From contig NZ_JAMDLG010000023.1 in the NCBI RefSeq assembly GCF_023721715.1, forward strand, positions 1 through 64,000: a stretch of DNA of 64,000 bases, in the 5' to 3' direction. Source of the stretch: Parasegetibacter sp. NRK P23. GTDB lineage: Bacteria; Bacteroidota; Bacteroidia; Chitinophagales; Chitinophagaceae. This document shows positions 51,186-60,464 of the stretch, in pieces (the stretch's first letter is position 1; every line of letters begins with the position of its first letter). The position numbers and the translations under genes were made by a program. Below the pieces are notes generated by a model. The model was not told the origin of the DNA, did not search any database, and worked only from the letters and a program-made list of their open reading frames with translations.

Positions 51186-52118
51186 CTATCCTGCTGTAAC
51201 CAGATTTACTTCCTTTTCCCGCACTTCCAGGCGGTGCCATAGTCCGCATTTCAATGCATAGTTATGTTCACCATGACTCACGGGGAAATCATAACAAACA
51301 GGGAAGGTATAGCCCTCCAGTTTTTCCTGGATTAACGCTTTGATGGTTTGTCCGAATGGACGCGTAGTATCTTTCATGTCCGTAAATCCCCCAACGATCA
51401 TTCCGGCAAGTCCTTGTAGTTTACCGGCACGTTGCAGTTGAATCAGCATACGGTCAATGCTGTAAAGGTATTCCCCGATATCTTCTATAAAAAGTATCTT
51501 CCCGGTATAATCCGGGTCGGAAGGAGTGCCCACGAGGTGCGCCAGCAGTGCGAGGTTTCCGCCGATAAGAACGCCTTCGGCCACCCCTTCCCGGTTAAGC
51601 CCATTCGGCGCAACGGCGTAATCGTACCCTTTCCGGAAAAGGGCGTTTCGCAGGGTATGCACGGAGTCGGATGACGCGCCTTCTCCTATGAATGCGGCGG
51701 CCATGGGGCCATGAATGGACGCTATGTTGAATTGCTGTTGCAGGTGGCAATGCAAGGCGGTGATATCACTGAAACCCACGATCCATTTTGGATGCCGCAG
51801 GAAGGAACTGAAATCTATCTGATCCAGTATCCGGCTGGTGCCGTAGCCGCCTCTTCCAAAGAGCATCGCGTTAACCGAGGGATCATCCAGCATCTCCTGC
51901 AGGTCAGAAAGCCGTTCTTCATCGGTTCCGGAAAAATAGTTGTCGGAACTGCTTTCCAGCGTTCTTCCTTTTTTCACTTTCAGGCCCCAGCGTTCCAAAG
52001 CGCGGAAGCAATCTTCCATACGTGACAGGTCCATAAATCCTGCGGGACAAACCATACCAATGGTATCGCCAGGTTGCAAAGGGGCGGGCGCTTTACATTG
52101 TTCCATCATAAGGGTCAT
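51186..52118 (-). CDS. LD-carboxypeptidase (peptidase S66), copy 1
   Basis: The 310-residue enzyme trims the terminal D-Ala from tetrapeptide stems of murein in recycling. S66 signatures are LQPGDTIGMVCPAGF, the nucleophile serine in WIVGFSDITALH, the Glu in LFIEDIGEYLYSIDR and the His in FPVSHGEHNYALKCG. It has no signal peptide, so it is cytoplasmic. Its ATG overlaps the stop of the small membrane-protein gene in ATGA, so the two are coupled. A paralogue lies at 56529. Confidence 0.9.
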   Translation of the reverse strand: MTLMMEQCKAPAPLQPGDTIGMVCPAGFMDLSRMEDCFRALERWGLKVKKGRTLESSSDNYFSGTDEERLSDLQEMLDDPSVNAMLFGRGGYGTSRILDQIDFSSFLRHPKWIVGFSDITALHCHLQQQFNIASIHGPMAAAFIGEGASSDSVHTLRNALFRKGYDYAVAPNGLNREGVAEGVLIGGNLALLAHLVGTPSDPDYTGKILFIEDIGEYLYSIDRMLIQLQRAGKLQGLAGMIVGGFTDMKDTTRPFGQTIKALIQEKLEGYTFPVCYDFPVSHGEHNYALKCGLWHRLEVREKEVNLVTAG

Positions 52119-52489
52119 TTCTGGGTACGCATGGCCACGATGCTGTCAACAATAAACACACTGAAACCCCTCCATGGCACGGCCGCATGGTATTCTTTAT
52201 AGTGAAGATCGAATTCCTTGCCGCTGTTGGCCATCAGTTGCTGCGCCAGTTTTGGATCGGTAACCGAAAAATCAAATTCATAAGACTGAATGGCCCCGGG
52301 CGTTCGCGAACGGATACCTTCCTGGATCAGTTTTCCTTCGTAGGTTTTGAACACATCGCCTTTTCTTACCATATAGTTCAGTACGCCGGTTTTCACACCT
52401 TCTCCGAAAACACGGTAATAGCGCCAGTATATAATGCCACCCACCACTACCACCACGAGCGCGATAAAAATGAGTATGATCTTTTTCAT
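52115..52489 (-). CDS. Small membrane-anchored protein of unknown function
   Basis: The 124-residue protein has one N-terminal membrane helix (MKKIILIFIALVVVVVGGII). A soluble part of about 95 residues follows, with a conserved-looking core KGDVFKTYEGKLIQEGIRS and a C-terminal FDLHYKEYHAAVPWRGFS. I do not recognise a domain; similar short proteins are common in the phylum. It overlaps the LD-carboxypeptidase start by four bases, so a shared envelope or cell-wall role is possible. Confidence 0.7.
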   Translation of the reverse strand: MKKIILIFIALVVVVVGGIIYWRYYRVFGEGVKTGVLNYMVRKGDVFKTYEGKLIQEGIRSRTPGAIQSYEFDFSVTDPKLAQQLMANSGKEFDLHYKEYHAAVPWRGFSVFIVDSIVAMRTQK

Positions 52490-52700
52490 GCCTGTTATTT
52501 GAAGGACTTTTTGGTGTTTGTCAAATCCGGGATAAATCTACTATAAAATCGCACGCGGTTTGCGTTCAAAAGGATCAATCGTTTAAATACATGGATACCG
52601 CGGTGTTTTCCTGCGCTGCACTTCCGCTAAAATACGGATGGCGGGTTCCGAACATTTTGTATTGAAAATTGTACTTACTTTACCCTCTCAATTTGTAAAA

Positions 52701-53831
52701 ATGCGCATAGGAATAGTTTGTTACCCCACTTTTGGTGGGAGCGGCGTACTGGCAACGGAATTAGGAAAGGCTTTGGCGGATAAGGGACACCAGGTTCATT
52801 TCATCACTTACCAGCAACCGGTCAGGCTTATAGAATTCAACGCAAATATATTTTACCACGAAGTTCGGGTACCCACGTATCCGTTGTTCGATTTCCCTCC
52901 TTATGAAACGGCACTGGCCAGCACGATGGTGGATGTGATCACGAACAACAGCATAGACCTGCTGCACGTGCATTATGCCATTCCCCACGCATCCGCGGCT
53001 TTTATGGCGAAACAGATTCTGCTGAAAAGCGGCAAGAATATTCCCGTGATTACCACGCTGCATGGAACCGATATTACGCTGGTGGGCAGGGACAAAACCT
53101 ATGCGCCCGTGGTGACTTTTTCCATCAACGAGAGCGATGCCATCACGGCGGTATCTCAGAATCTCCGGGACGAAACCTACCGTTCCTTCAAAATTGAAAA
53201 GGAGATAGATGTGATCCACAACTTCGTGGACGTGAGCCGCTTTTCCAAAAAGCCGATCGATGCTTTCCGGAAAGTGATCGCGCCGAACGGCGAAAAGATC
53301 ATCCTGCACGCCTCCAACTTCAGGAAGATCAAACGTGTTCAGGATGTGGTGGCCATTTTCGCGAAGATCAGGGAGAAAGTGCCCAGCAAATTACTTTTCG
53401 TTGGCGACGGCCCTGAGCGCCCCATGGCAGAGAACATGTGCCGCGAACTAAACCTTTGTGATGATATGCGGTTCGTGGGAAGGCAGGAACAGATTGAAGA
53501 GATCCTGGCTATTTCCGACCTTTTCCTCCTTACTTCCGAGTATGAAAGTTTTGGTTTGGCGGCATTGGAAGCCATGGCCACAAGAGTGCCTGTGATCTCC
53601 ACGAATGCCGGAGGCCTGCCGGAAATCAATATCCATGGCAAAACGGGCTTCCTCAGCAACATCGGTAATGTGGAAGAAATGAGCGGCTTCGCCATCGAGC
53701 TACTCAGCAACGAAGAAATGCTGGAGCAATTCAGACAGAATGCGCGTGGACAGGCGGAACAATTCGATATCGGTAATATCGTTCCACAATACGAACGGTT
53801 GTACAACCGCTTCGTGAAATGTTTACCCTAA
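52701..53831 (+). CDS. bshA: N-acetyl-alpha-D-glucosaminyl L-malate synthase (bacillithiol pathway)
   Basis: The 376-residue GT4 glycosyltransferase joins GlcNAc from UDP-GlcNAc to L-malate, the first step of bacillithiol synthesis. BshA-type stretches are MRIGIVCYPTFGGSGVLATE, DLLHVHYAIPHASAA, VITTLHGTDITLVG, VIHNFVDVSRF and the GT4 nucleotide site LLTSEYESFGLAALEAMA. I start at ATG 52701, where the family begins; the longer frame adds 21 poor residues. BshB and BshC are not in the window. Confidence 0.93.
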   Translation: MRIGIVCYPTFGGSGVLATELGKALADKGHQVHFITYQQPVRLIEFNANIFYHEVRVPTYPLFDFPPYETALASTMVDVITNNSIDLLHVHYAIPHASAAFMAKQILLKSGKNIPVITTLHGTDITLVGRDKTYAPVVTFSINESDAITAVSQNLRDETYRSFKIEKEIDVIHNFVDVSRFSKKPIDAFRKVIAPNGEKIILHASNFRKIKRVQDVVAIFAKIREKVPSKLLFVGDGPERPMAENMCRELNLCDDMRFVGRQEQIEEILAISDLFLLTSEYESFGLAALEAMATRVPVISTNAGGLPEINIHGKTGFLSNIGNVEEMSGFAIELLSNEEMLEQFRQNARGQAEQFDIGNIVPQYERLYNRFVKCLP

Positions 53832-53836
53832 CTTTT

Positions 53837-55207
53837 TTATTTGCTTTTCAGCCACTGGGCCGGGTTCACGAATTTTGACTCGATCATGAGACGGAATTCC
53901 AGTTCACCTACGCCTTCGTCGTTGGTGACTACGCGTCCCAGCGTTTGACCGGTTTTTACCGCCTGCCCTGCTTTCACCGTAGGATTGGTAACGCCGCCAT
54001 ACGCGGTAAAGTATTTACCGTGTTTTACGATCACCACCTGTGAGTTGGTGTTTACGTCCACGAAATATACCGAACTCACTTCACCATCGAAAATGGCTTT
54101 TACCGGTGCGCCGATGGGGGTATGAATCGTATAACCGTCGTTCACGAAAGTTACGGGTGTACCCGCCAATGTTTGTGTTCCGAATCCATATACCAGGGTG
54201 CCTGTTTCTACCGGCCAGGGCAGTGAACCCCTGTTCTTTTCAAAGTTGGTGGAGGAAATAACGCCTTCGGGGGTCATTTCGAAATCACTGCGGGCGCGTT
54301 TGGGCGCGGAGGATTCTGTATTGGTAACGGGATTGGTCTTTTTCTCCGGCACTTCATTCTTCGCCACATCCTTAGTGGCATTTGAATTAGACGTTCCCGC
54401 ATTGGCGGCTTTTTCCGCTGCTGCTTTAGCGGCGGCCAGCTTTTTCGCTTCTTCCTGTCTTTTCCTTTCTTCCAGGCGCGCGGCTTCCAGTTCCCTTCGG
54501 ATCACCGCGGAAATTGAACTCTGTAGTTTTTTATCCTGTGCCCGCTTGTTCGCGATCTCACGGTTCAGCTCTTTTTCTTTGGAGCGGAAACCTGCCACCA
54601 CTTTATCCTGTTCTTTCTTTTCTTCCGCCAGAACTTCTTTTTCTTTGGTGGCGGCGGCCAGTACTTCGTCTTTCTCCTTACGGGTATTTTTCAGCCCATC
54701 AATCTTCGATTGAAGCAGGTTTTGTGTATTGGCAATATTTTCTGCCTGCTTTTCCCGGTAGGAGCGGTATGATTTAAGGTATGCGACCCTTTTAACCGCA
54801 TCGTTAAAGTTGGTGGCGGAGAACAGGAAGTTCATGAAATCGTAGTTGCTCCTGTTCTTATAAGCATACACCAGGCTTTCCGCATATTGCGCCTTTAAAG
54901 TATCCAGCTCTCCTTTCAGTTTCCTTATCTCCAGGGCGGAGAGGTACATATCGTTGTTGATCACCCGAATTTCCTGGTTTACGTTGGAAACCGCTTTTTC
55001 ACGAAGCTTCAGTTTGCGTTGAAGCAGCGCCAGTTGCGCAAGGGATGATTTTCTGTTCTTGGTGGTCTCGTTCAGTGTTTTCCGGATATTTTCAATTTCC
55101 TGTTGTATGGACGCGCGTTCTTTTTCAAGTTCGCTGCGTGTTTTCTGAGCGCTGGCCGTAAAGGCGAGCAGTAAGAATCCGAATACGTACAAGATTTTAA
55201 CCGGCAT
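53837..55207 (-). CDS. EnvC-like murein-hydrolase activator (coiled coil plus LytM domain)
   Basis: The 456-residue protein has a signal peptide ending FTASA. A very long coiled coil covers residues 20-270 (SELEKERASIQQEIENIRKT onward). A low-complexity linker (AAAKAAAEKAANAG) follows, then a C-terminal M23/LytM domain. In the LytM domain the usual HxxxD reads NDGYTIHTPIG and the HxH position reads AYGGVTNP, so zinc ligands are missing. As in EnvC, it is therefore likely an activator of cell-division amidases, not an enzyme. It precedes the DUF4292 and dut genes in reverse order, a layout I know from the phylum. Confidence 0.87.
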   Translation of the reverse strand: MPVKILYVFGFLLLAFTASAQKTRSELEKERASIQQEIENIRKTLNETTKNRKSSLAQLALLQRKLKLREKAVSNVNQEIRVINNDMYLSALEIRKLKGELDTLKAQYAESLVYAYKNRSNYDFMNFLFSATNFNDAVKRVAYLKSYRSYREKQAENIANTQNLLQSKIDGLKNTRKEKDEVLAAATKEKEVLAEEKKEQDKVVAGFRSKEKELNREIANKRAQDKKLQSSISAVIRRELEAARLEERKRQEEAKKLAAAKAAAEKAANAGTSNSNATKDVAKNEVPEKKTNPVTNTESSAPKRARSDFEMTPEGVISSTNFEKNRGSLPWPVETGTLVYGFGTQTLAGTPVTFVNDGYTIHTPIGAPVKAIFDGEVSSVYFVDVNTNSQVVIVKHGKYFTAYGGVTNPTVKAGQAVKTGQTLGRVVTNDEGVGELEFRLMIESKFVNPAQWLKSK

Positions 55208-55233
55208 AGTATAGATTTATAAACGTTGAACGC

Positions 55234-56052
55234 TTAATTGACGGAATAATTTTTCGGCACGTTGAAAGGGAATGATAAAGCTTCGTTAAAACTATATTGT
55301 TTGAAGTCGAGCTTTATGTCCAGCTTCTTTTTTTCTGCCAGGGTCAGGTTCCGGAAAGTGGAAAAATACCTTCCGTCCTTCACTTCGTAATTACTGTAAG
55401 TTACGGCACAGGTGCGGTTCCTGGAAGTATTCAGGTCGTCGATTTTACTGCTGAGTACCAGGAATTGCGGGTTGGAAACGGTGAGCAGGTTCTTGAACCA
55501 GCTTCCAATGTACAACAGGGATACCTGGTCGGGTGTTGTGCTGTAGGACTGAATATTACTATCCAGGAAAACGGGGTTGCCCACCAGTATGTTTTGAACG
55601 GTATTGAAATCGAAGGGGATATTGGTGATCTCCTGCAGGAAGGAAAGGGAACGGATCTTAGCTTCTTTATTGAGTTTGTCCATCACCTTTACACTATCCG
55701 GCGTAATCAGTACACGAAACGCTTCGATGCCCAGCGCCGCGTTGATGGATATCCAGATGGCGCTGTCTTTGAGAATGCGCACGAATGCGTTCACTTCATT
55801 TTTCTTTCCATCCGAAGCGGTAAAGTCCACTTTTATTTTGGCGGAAAAACGTTCAAAATCGATCTTTTTCTCTCCGAGCCGCGCATATACTTCTCTGATA
55901 AAGGCTGAGGAATCGGCTTGGGCGCTACCCGTGGGGATACGCACCGTTGAATCCGGTGGTACGATCACGTTTTGTAGTTTCCGTGCGGAGCGGCAACTGA
56001 AAACCGCGGTTACACAACAAAAGAATAGCAGGAACCTTTTTATACGAAGCAT
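55234..56052 (-). CDS. DUF4292-family lipoprotein
   Basis: The 272-residue protein has a lipobox signal (CVTAVFSC, after MLRIKRFLLFF). A LolA/LolB-like half-barrel follows: DFERFSAKIKVDFTASDGKK, VRILKDSAIWISINAALGIE, RVLITPDSVKVMDKLNKEAK. It may carry lipids or help outer-membrane assembly; no reaction is established. It lies 26 bases upstream of the EnvC-like gene and 23 bases downstream of dut, so they form one operon. Confidence 0.85.
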   Translation of the reverse strand: MLRIKRFLLFFCCVTAVFSCRSARKLQNVIVPPDSTVRIPTGSAQADSSAFIREVYARLGEKKIDFERFSAKIKVDFTASDGKKNEVNAFVRILKDSAIWISINAALGIEAFRVLITPDSVKVMDKLNKEAKIRSLSFLQEITNIPFDFNTVQNILVGNPVFLDSNIQSYSTTPDQVSLLYIGSWFKNLLTVSNPQFLVLSSKIDDLNTSRNRTCAVTYSNYEVKDGRYFSTFRNLTLAEKKKLDIKLDFKQYSFNEALSFPFNVPKNYSVN

Positions 56053-56075
56053 TTTTATGGTACTAACTTAAAAAA

Positions 56076-56519
56076 TCAGGCCTTGCCGGTGTGACCGAAT
56101 CCACCCGCGTTGCGTTCCGTTTCATTGATGGCTGCCACGGGTTCCCATTCCACGCGTGTAACGGGTTGTACCACCATTTGTGCAATACGGTCCCCGGGTT
56201 GGATGGTCTGTTGTTCCCCCGACAGGTTTACCAGGATCACTTTTATTTCTCCCCTGTAATCGGCATCAATGGTGCCGGGGCTGTTGAGACAGGTCAATCC
56301 TTGTTTGATGGCGAGTCCGCTGCGTGGCCGCACCTGCGCCTCGTAGCCGTCGGGCAGTTCCATGAAAAGGCCTGTGGGTACCAGTTGGCGCTCCATGGGT
56401 TGAAGTACAAGCGCTGTTTCTATGTTTGCCCTGAGGTCCATCCCGGCGGAGCCGGAAGTGGCGTACGAGGGCAGATCGTATTTGGATTGGTTGATGATTT
56501 TTACAGAAAGTGTACGCAT
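56076..56519 (-). CDS. dut: dUTP diphosphatase
   Basis: The 147-residue enzyme cuts dUTP to dUMP and pyrophosphate and keeps uracil out of DNA. The trimeric dUTPase motifs are in order: motif 1 [12 protein letters not shown], motif 2 [10 protein letters not shown], motif 3 [20 protein letters not shown], motif 4 [12 protein letters not shown] and the Gly-rich motif 5 [11 protein letters not shown]. It lies nine bases downstream of the second LD-carboxypeptidase gene. Confidence 0.95.
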   Translation of the reverse strand: MRTLSVKIINQSKYDLPSYATSGSAGMDLRANIETALVLQPMERQLVPTGLFMELPDGYEAQVRPRSGLAIKQGLTCLNSPGTIDADYRGEIKVILVNLSGEQQTIQPGDRIAQMVVQPVTRVEWEPVAAINETERNAGGFGHTGKA

Positions 56520-56528
56520 GTGGCAAAA

Positions 56529-57563
56529 CTAAAGTAAAATTTCCTGTAATCGGCTCCCGTTTTGGGTCACCACCAGTTCATGCACAGCCCCGCATTTCAG
56601 GGGCATATTGTATTTCTGATGGCCTATAGGAAAATCGAATGCCACCGGGAAATGGTATTTTTTCACCTTTTCAAGCATGATATCCGGCAGGGAAAGCGGG
56701 AACTCTTCTTTGGGGTCTTCTGATGGCTTCACCCTGAATCCGCCCAGTATTAACCCGGCTAATCCTTTGAAGATACCGGCGCGTTCGAGGCTCCAGCACA
56801 TCCGGTCATAATGGTAGAGGTATTCGCCTGCGTCTTCCAGGAACAGGATTTTTCCTCGGGTGGAAGGCATGGAAACGGAGCCGATCATGCCATACAATAC
56901 GGATAGGTTGCCCCCGACCAGTTCGCCCCTGACTTTCCCCGGAACATTGGCGGGGTGCATGGGCCCGTCATAAGGTATTCTTTCTCCTGTAAGCAATGGC
57001 CGGAGTGCCAGGATGGATTTTCGTACATCCGGGTCCGCATCGGCCAATGCCGCAGGAATGCTGTTGCACATTTTGGCGTGGATGGCGGCTGCCCGCACCT
57101 GCTTGTTCAGGTGGGCATGTAACACGGTGATATCGCTGAAACCTATGATCCACTTGGGATGGCGCCTGAAAGCGGAAAAGTCTAGTTTATCGATGAACCG
57201 GATCAGTCCATAACCACCTCTCGCGCAGAGAATGGCTTTAATTTCAGGGTTGTCGAGCATTTCCTGGAAGTCGTTCTTCCGCATCAAATCCTGCCCGCCC
57301 ATGTTGCCCCATTGTTGCCCGATGCCTTTTCCGGGCACGGTCCGGAAACCCCAACTTTCCATGAGTCGCATCGCGGGAACCAGTTCTTCGGGGAACATAT
57401 AACCAGCCGGACTGGGAATGCCGATTTGGTCCCCTTTTTGCAGGAAAGGAGGCTGAACGCATGAACCGGTTTCCGAAAAAATGGTGGAGGGAAGGAGCGC
57501 TTCCGCCTTTTTCAGGAAGGGAATACCAGTGAAAAAACGGAGCAGAAAGTCGGAACGAAGCAT
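56529..57563 (-). CDS. LD-carboxypeptidase (peptidase S66), copy 2
   Basis: The 344-residue S66 peptidase has LQKGDQIGIPSPAGYMFPEE, the nucleophile serine in WIIGFSDITVLHAH, the Glu in LFLEDAGEYLYHYDR and the His in FPIGHQKYNMPLKCG. It is clearly paralogous to the enzyme at 51186 and is about 30 residues longer at the N-terminus (MLRSDFLLRFFTGIPFLKKA onward). That part might be an export signal, or the true start may be later. Same reaction as the paralogue is expected. Confidence 0.88.
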   Translation of the reverse strand: MLRSDFLLRFFTGIPFLKKAEALLPSTIFSETGSCVQPPFLQKGDQIGIPSPAGYMFPEELVPAMRLMESWGFRTVPGKGIGQQWGNMGGQDLMRKNDFQEMLDNPEIKAILCARGGYGLIRFIDKLDFSAFRRHPKWIIGFSDITVLHAHLNKQVRAAAIHAKMCNSIPAALADADPDVRKSILALRPLLTGERIPYDGPMHPANVPGKVRGELVGGNLSVLYGMIGSVSMPSTRGKILFLEDAGEYLYHYDRMCWSLERAGIFKGLAGLILGGFRVKPSEDPKEEFPLSLPDIMLEKVKKYHFPVAFDFPIGHQKYNMPLKCGAVHELVVTQNGSRLQEILL

Positions 57564-57662
57564 AACCGGCGTTTAAGATGCTAAAAGCGAAACTGCTTTC
57601 AGGAATACTAAAATACGGATGAACACACAATTGTATCAATACATCACCATAAAACCATCAGT

Positions 57663-58163
57663 ATGAAGCCTACTATCCTTATTCCGGCATCCCTTCTTTT
57701 TCTGGCAGCCTGCAACAACGCGCCCGAACGTACCAAAGAGCCCGCCGATACTGTTGCGGTGGCCAGCATGGAAAGCATGATCAATCAGGCGATAGAAGAC
57801 AGCGGCGTTCACCTCGACTATGCCGATTTTGGTAAAATGCTTGACCAGCGCCCCGCCAGCAGTGGTTTGTGGGATACCCAGCCTTTCCGTTCCGACCTTG
57901 AAAAATTACTCGGCGCCGATTATGCCGCCTTCCGGGAAGCCATGAGTGAGGCCACGCCACTTAAAAAAGACAAAGTTTATTATACCTGGGGCGTATTGCC
58001 AGATGATGCCGTGAAAGGGATCGGCTACGTAGTGGTAGAGCCGGAAACCGGGAAAATAGCCGCTTACCAGAACATCAACGGTAAGGTGAAAGAGTGGAAA
58101 ACACCGGGTACGGAACCGTTTATTCCCCAGGAACTGGCCAGGAAAAAAACGGAATTTAAGTAG
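57663..58163 (+). CDS. Small lipoprotein of unknown function
   Basis: The 166-residue protein has a lipobox signal (LLFLAAC, then NNAPERTKEP). A soluble part of about 140 residues has no motif I know; stretches such as LDYADFGKMLDQRPASSGLW and PDDAVKGIGYVVVEPETGKI suggest a small alpha/beta fold. It has its own terminator at 58188 and is read towards metG. Confidence 0.65.
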   Translation: MKPTILIPASLLFLAACNNAPERTKEPADTVAVASMESMINQAIEDSGVHLDYADFGKMLDQRPASSGLWDTQPFRSDLEKLLGADYAAFREAMSEATPLKKDKVYYTWGVLPDDAVKGIGYVVVEPETGKIAAYQNINGKVKEWKTPGTEPFIPQELARKKTEFK

Positions 58164-58187
58164 ATGTGCTTTCCATGAGGTAATTTT

Positions 58188-58214
58188 GCATCCCGGAAAT
58201 GGGATGCTTTTTTA
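58188..58214 (+). terminator. Terminator between the lipoprotein gene and metG
   Basis: GCATCCC and GGGATGC form a seven-base stem with a six-base loop, followed by TTTTTT. Confidence 0.85.
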
Positions 58215-58258
58215 TTTCCGGCCGGAACAATCATTAAAGAAAGAGAAAAAATATACGG

Positions 58259-60379
58259 ATGAAAGATTTTAAGAGATACCTGGTTACCGCGGCCCTCCCT
58301 TATGCGAATGGTCCCGTGCACATCGGTCACCTTGCGGGTTGTTACCTTCCCGCGGATATCTATGTGCGTTACCAGAGAGCCAGGAAGCAGGATATCAAAT
58401 TCATCTGCGGAAGCGATGAACATGGCGTGCCCATTACGATCCGTGCCATGAAGGAAGGCATTACGCCCCAACAGGTAGTGGACAAATACCATGCGCTTAT
58501 CAAAGACAGCTTCGCGGCCATGGGCATCTCTTTCGATATTTTTTCCCGCACCTCGAATCCGGTGCACCACGAAACATCTTCGGCGTTCTTTAAGAAGTTG
58601 TACGATGAAGGACTTTTTGAAGAGAAAGAAACCGAACAGTTCTACGATGAGGAAAAGCATACTTTCCTGGCAGACCGGTACATCACCGGAACCTGCCCCA
58701 TTTGCAGCAATCCCAATGCTTATGGGGACCAATGTGAAAAATGCGGCACCTCGCTGAGCCCGGAACAACTGATCAATCCCAAAAGCGCATTGAGCGACGC
58801 GGTGCCTGTAAAAAGGAAAACCAAACACTGGTATTTCCCTTTGCAGAACTATGAATCCTTCCTTAAAAAATGGATACTGGAAGAACATACGGAATGGAAG
58901 AACAATGTTTTCGGCCAATGCAAAAGCTGGCTCGACAACGGACTTCAGTCCCGTGCCATGACCCGCGACAGCAACTGGGGCGTAAAAGTACCACTCCCGG
59001 ATGCGGAAGGGAAAGTATTGTATGTATGGTTCGACGCGCCAATAGGTTACATCAGCGCCACCAAAGAACTTACGGAACAATGGGCGGATTACTGGCAGCA
59101 GGAGGATACAAAACTGGTGCATTTCATCGGGAAGGACAACATTGTTTTCCACTGCATCATCTTCCCCGCTATGCTGAAGGCGCACGGAGGTTATGTGCTG
59201 CCCGACAATGTGCCCGCCAACGAATTTCTCAACATAGAAGGAGATAAAGTCTCCACCAGCCGCAACTGGGCGGTATGGGTGAACGATTATATCAACGATT
59301 TCCCCGATCAGCAGGATATTCTCCGCTATGTATTGTGCAGCAACGCTCCCGAAACCAAAGACAATGATTTTACCTGGAAAGATTTTCAGGACCGGAACAA
59401 CTCGGAACTGGTGGCCATATTCGGCAACTTCGTGAACAGGACCTTCGTGCTGATGCACAAACTCTGTGGCGGCAAAGTGCCGCCATTGCACGAAGCGCTG
59501 CTGGACGATGCCGATAAAAATATGCTGGCGGAATTCGATGCCGCACGCGGCCGCGTGGAGAAGAACCTGGAAGAATACCGCTTCCGCGACGCGCTGTTCG
59601 AAGTGATCGACCTGGCCCGAAAAGGCAACAAATACATGCAGGATAAAGGGCCGTGGCTGATTGATAAGGAACTTAAAAATAACCCGGACTCCGAAAGATA
59701 TGCCAATGGGGTAGGGCAGCAACTGATTGATAACTGTCTGCACATCTGCCTGCAACTCACGGCTAACCTGTCCATTCTCATCAATCCTTTCCTTCCGTTC
59801 ACGGCCAGAAAGATGTGCGGCATGATGAAGGTGGTGGAGAAAATGCTGGATTGGGAGAACGCGGGAAAAACAAAACTGCTGAGTGTAGGCTATACGCTCC
59901 GCGCCCCGGAACTGCTTTTCCGTAAAATCGAAGATGCGGAAGTTGAGGCGCAGGTGGAGAAATTACGCGCGGGACTGGTAAAGCCCGTCGCAACTGAAAA
60001 CAAGCAGGAAGAAAAAAAGGAAACTGTGGAAGTCAATAAACGGGAAGGCGAAAAAGAAACCATCGTATTCGATGATTTCGCGAAGATAGAACTACGGGTA
60101 GGAACAATTGTACAGGCTGAAAAAGTTGAAAAAGCTGATAAACTCCTGAAACTGGAAGTGGACCTGGGCTTTGAGAAAAGAACCATCGTCTCAGGAATAG
60201 CGCTGCATTTTGCGCCTGACCAGATCATAGGACAACAAGTGGTTGTGGTGGTGAACCTTGCGCCAAGAAAAATGAGGGGCATCGAAAGCAATGGTATGAT
60301 CCTGATGGCGGAAGAAAACGGGAAGTTATATTTCGTGCAGCCCGGTACTTCAATAGCGCCGGGTAGCGGCGTAAGCTGA
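58259..60379 (+). CDS. metG: Methionyl-tRNA synthetase with C-terminal tRNA-binding domain
   Basis: The 706-residue class I synthetase charges tRNA-Met. Signatures are HIGH at residues 21-24, a zinc-binding knuckle [18 protein letters not shown], and a KMSKS-type loop that here reads KVSTS (in [10 protein letters not shown]). A charged linker follows near residue 580 ([19 protein letters not shown]). The C-terminal EMAP/Trbp111 domain opens [20 protein letters not shown] and gives dimerisation and tRNA binding. The core lacks any break. A hairpin terminator follows. Confidence 0.95.
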   Translation: MKDFKRYLVTAALPYANGPVHIGHLAGCYLPADIYVRYQRARKQDIKFICGSDEHGVPITIRAMKEGITPQQVVDKYHALIKDSFAAMGISFDIFSRTSNPVHHETSSAFFKKLYDEGLFEEKETEQFYDEEKHTFLADRYITGTCPICSNPNAYGDQCEKCGTSLSPEQLINPKSALSDAVPVKRKTKHWYFPLQNYESFLKKWILEEHTEWKNNVFGQCKSWLDNGLQSRAMTRDSNWGVKVPLPDAEGKVLYVWFDAPIGYISATKELTEQWADYWQQEDTKLVHFIGKDNIVFHCIIFPAMLKAHGGYVLPDNVPANEFLNIEGDKVSTSRNWAVWVNDYINDFPDQQDILRYVLCSNAPETKDNDFTWKDFQDRNNSELVAIFGNFVNRTFVLMHKLCGGKVPPLHEALLDDADKNMLAEFDAARGRVEKNLEEYRFRDALFEVIDLARKGNKYMQDKGPWLIDKELKNNPDSERYANGVGQQLIDNCLHICLQLTANLSILINPFLPFTARKMCGMMKVVEKMLDWENAGKTKLLSVGYTLRAPELLFRKIEDAEVEAQVEKLRAGLVKPVATENKQEEKKETVEVNKREGEKETIVFDDFAKIELRVGTIVQAEKVEKADKLLKLEVDLGFEKRTIVSGIALHFAPDQIIGQQVVVVVNLAPRKMRGIESNGMILMAEENGKLYFVQPGTSIAPGSGVS

Positions 60380-60410
60380 TAAATGCCGGGATTGTCGTAT
60401 TTTCAGGAGG

Positions 60411-60453
60411 CCGGAAGATTTGCTTTGTATCAGTGGATCTTCCGGTCTTGTTT
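60411..60453 (+). terminator. Hairpin terminator after metG
   Basis: CCGGAAGAT (60411-60419) and ATCTTCCGG (60437-60445) pair perfectly; TCTTGTTT follows. The next gene starts 12 bases later. Confidence 0.7.
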
Positions 60454-60464
60454 ACCGCTTTATC

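Noticed and set aside
58064-59755. 563-codon minus-strand frame opposite metG
   Set aside because: It is a codon-bias shadow of metG; the product has no recognisable domain and metG is certain.
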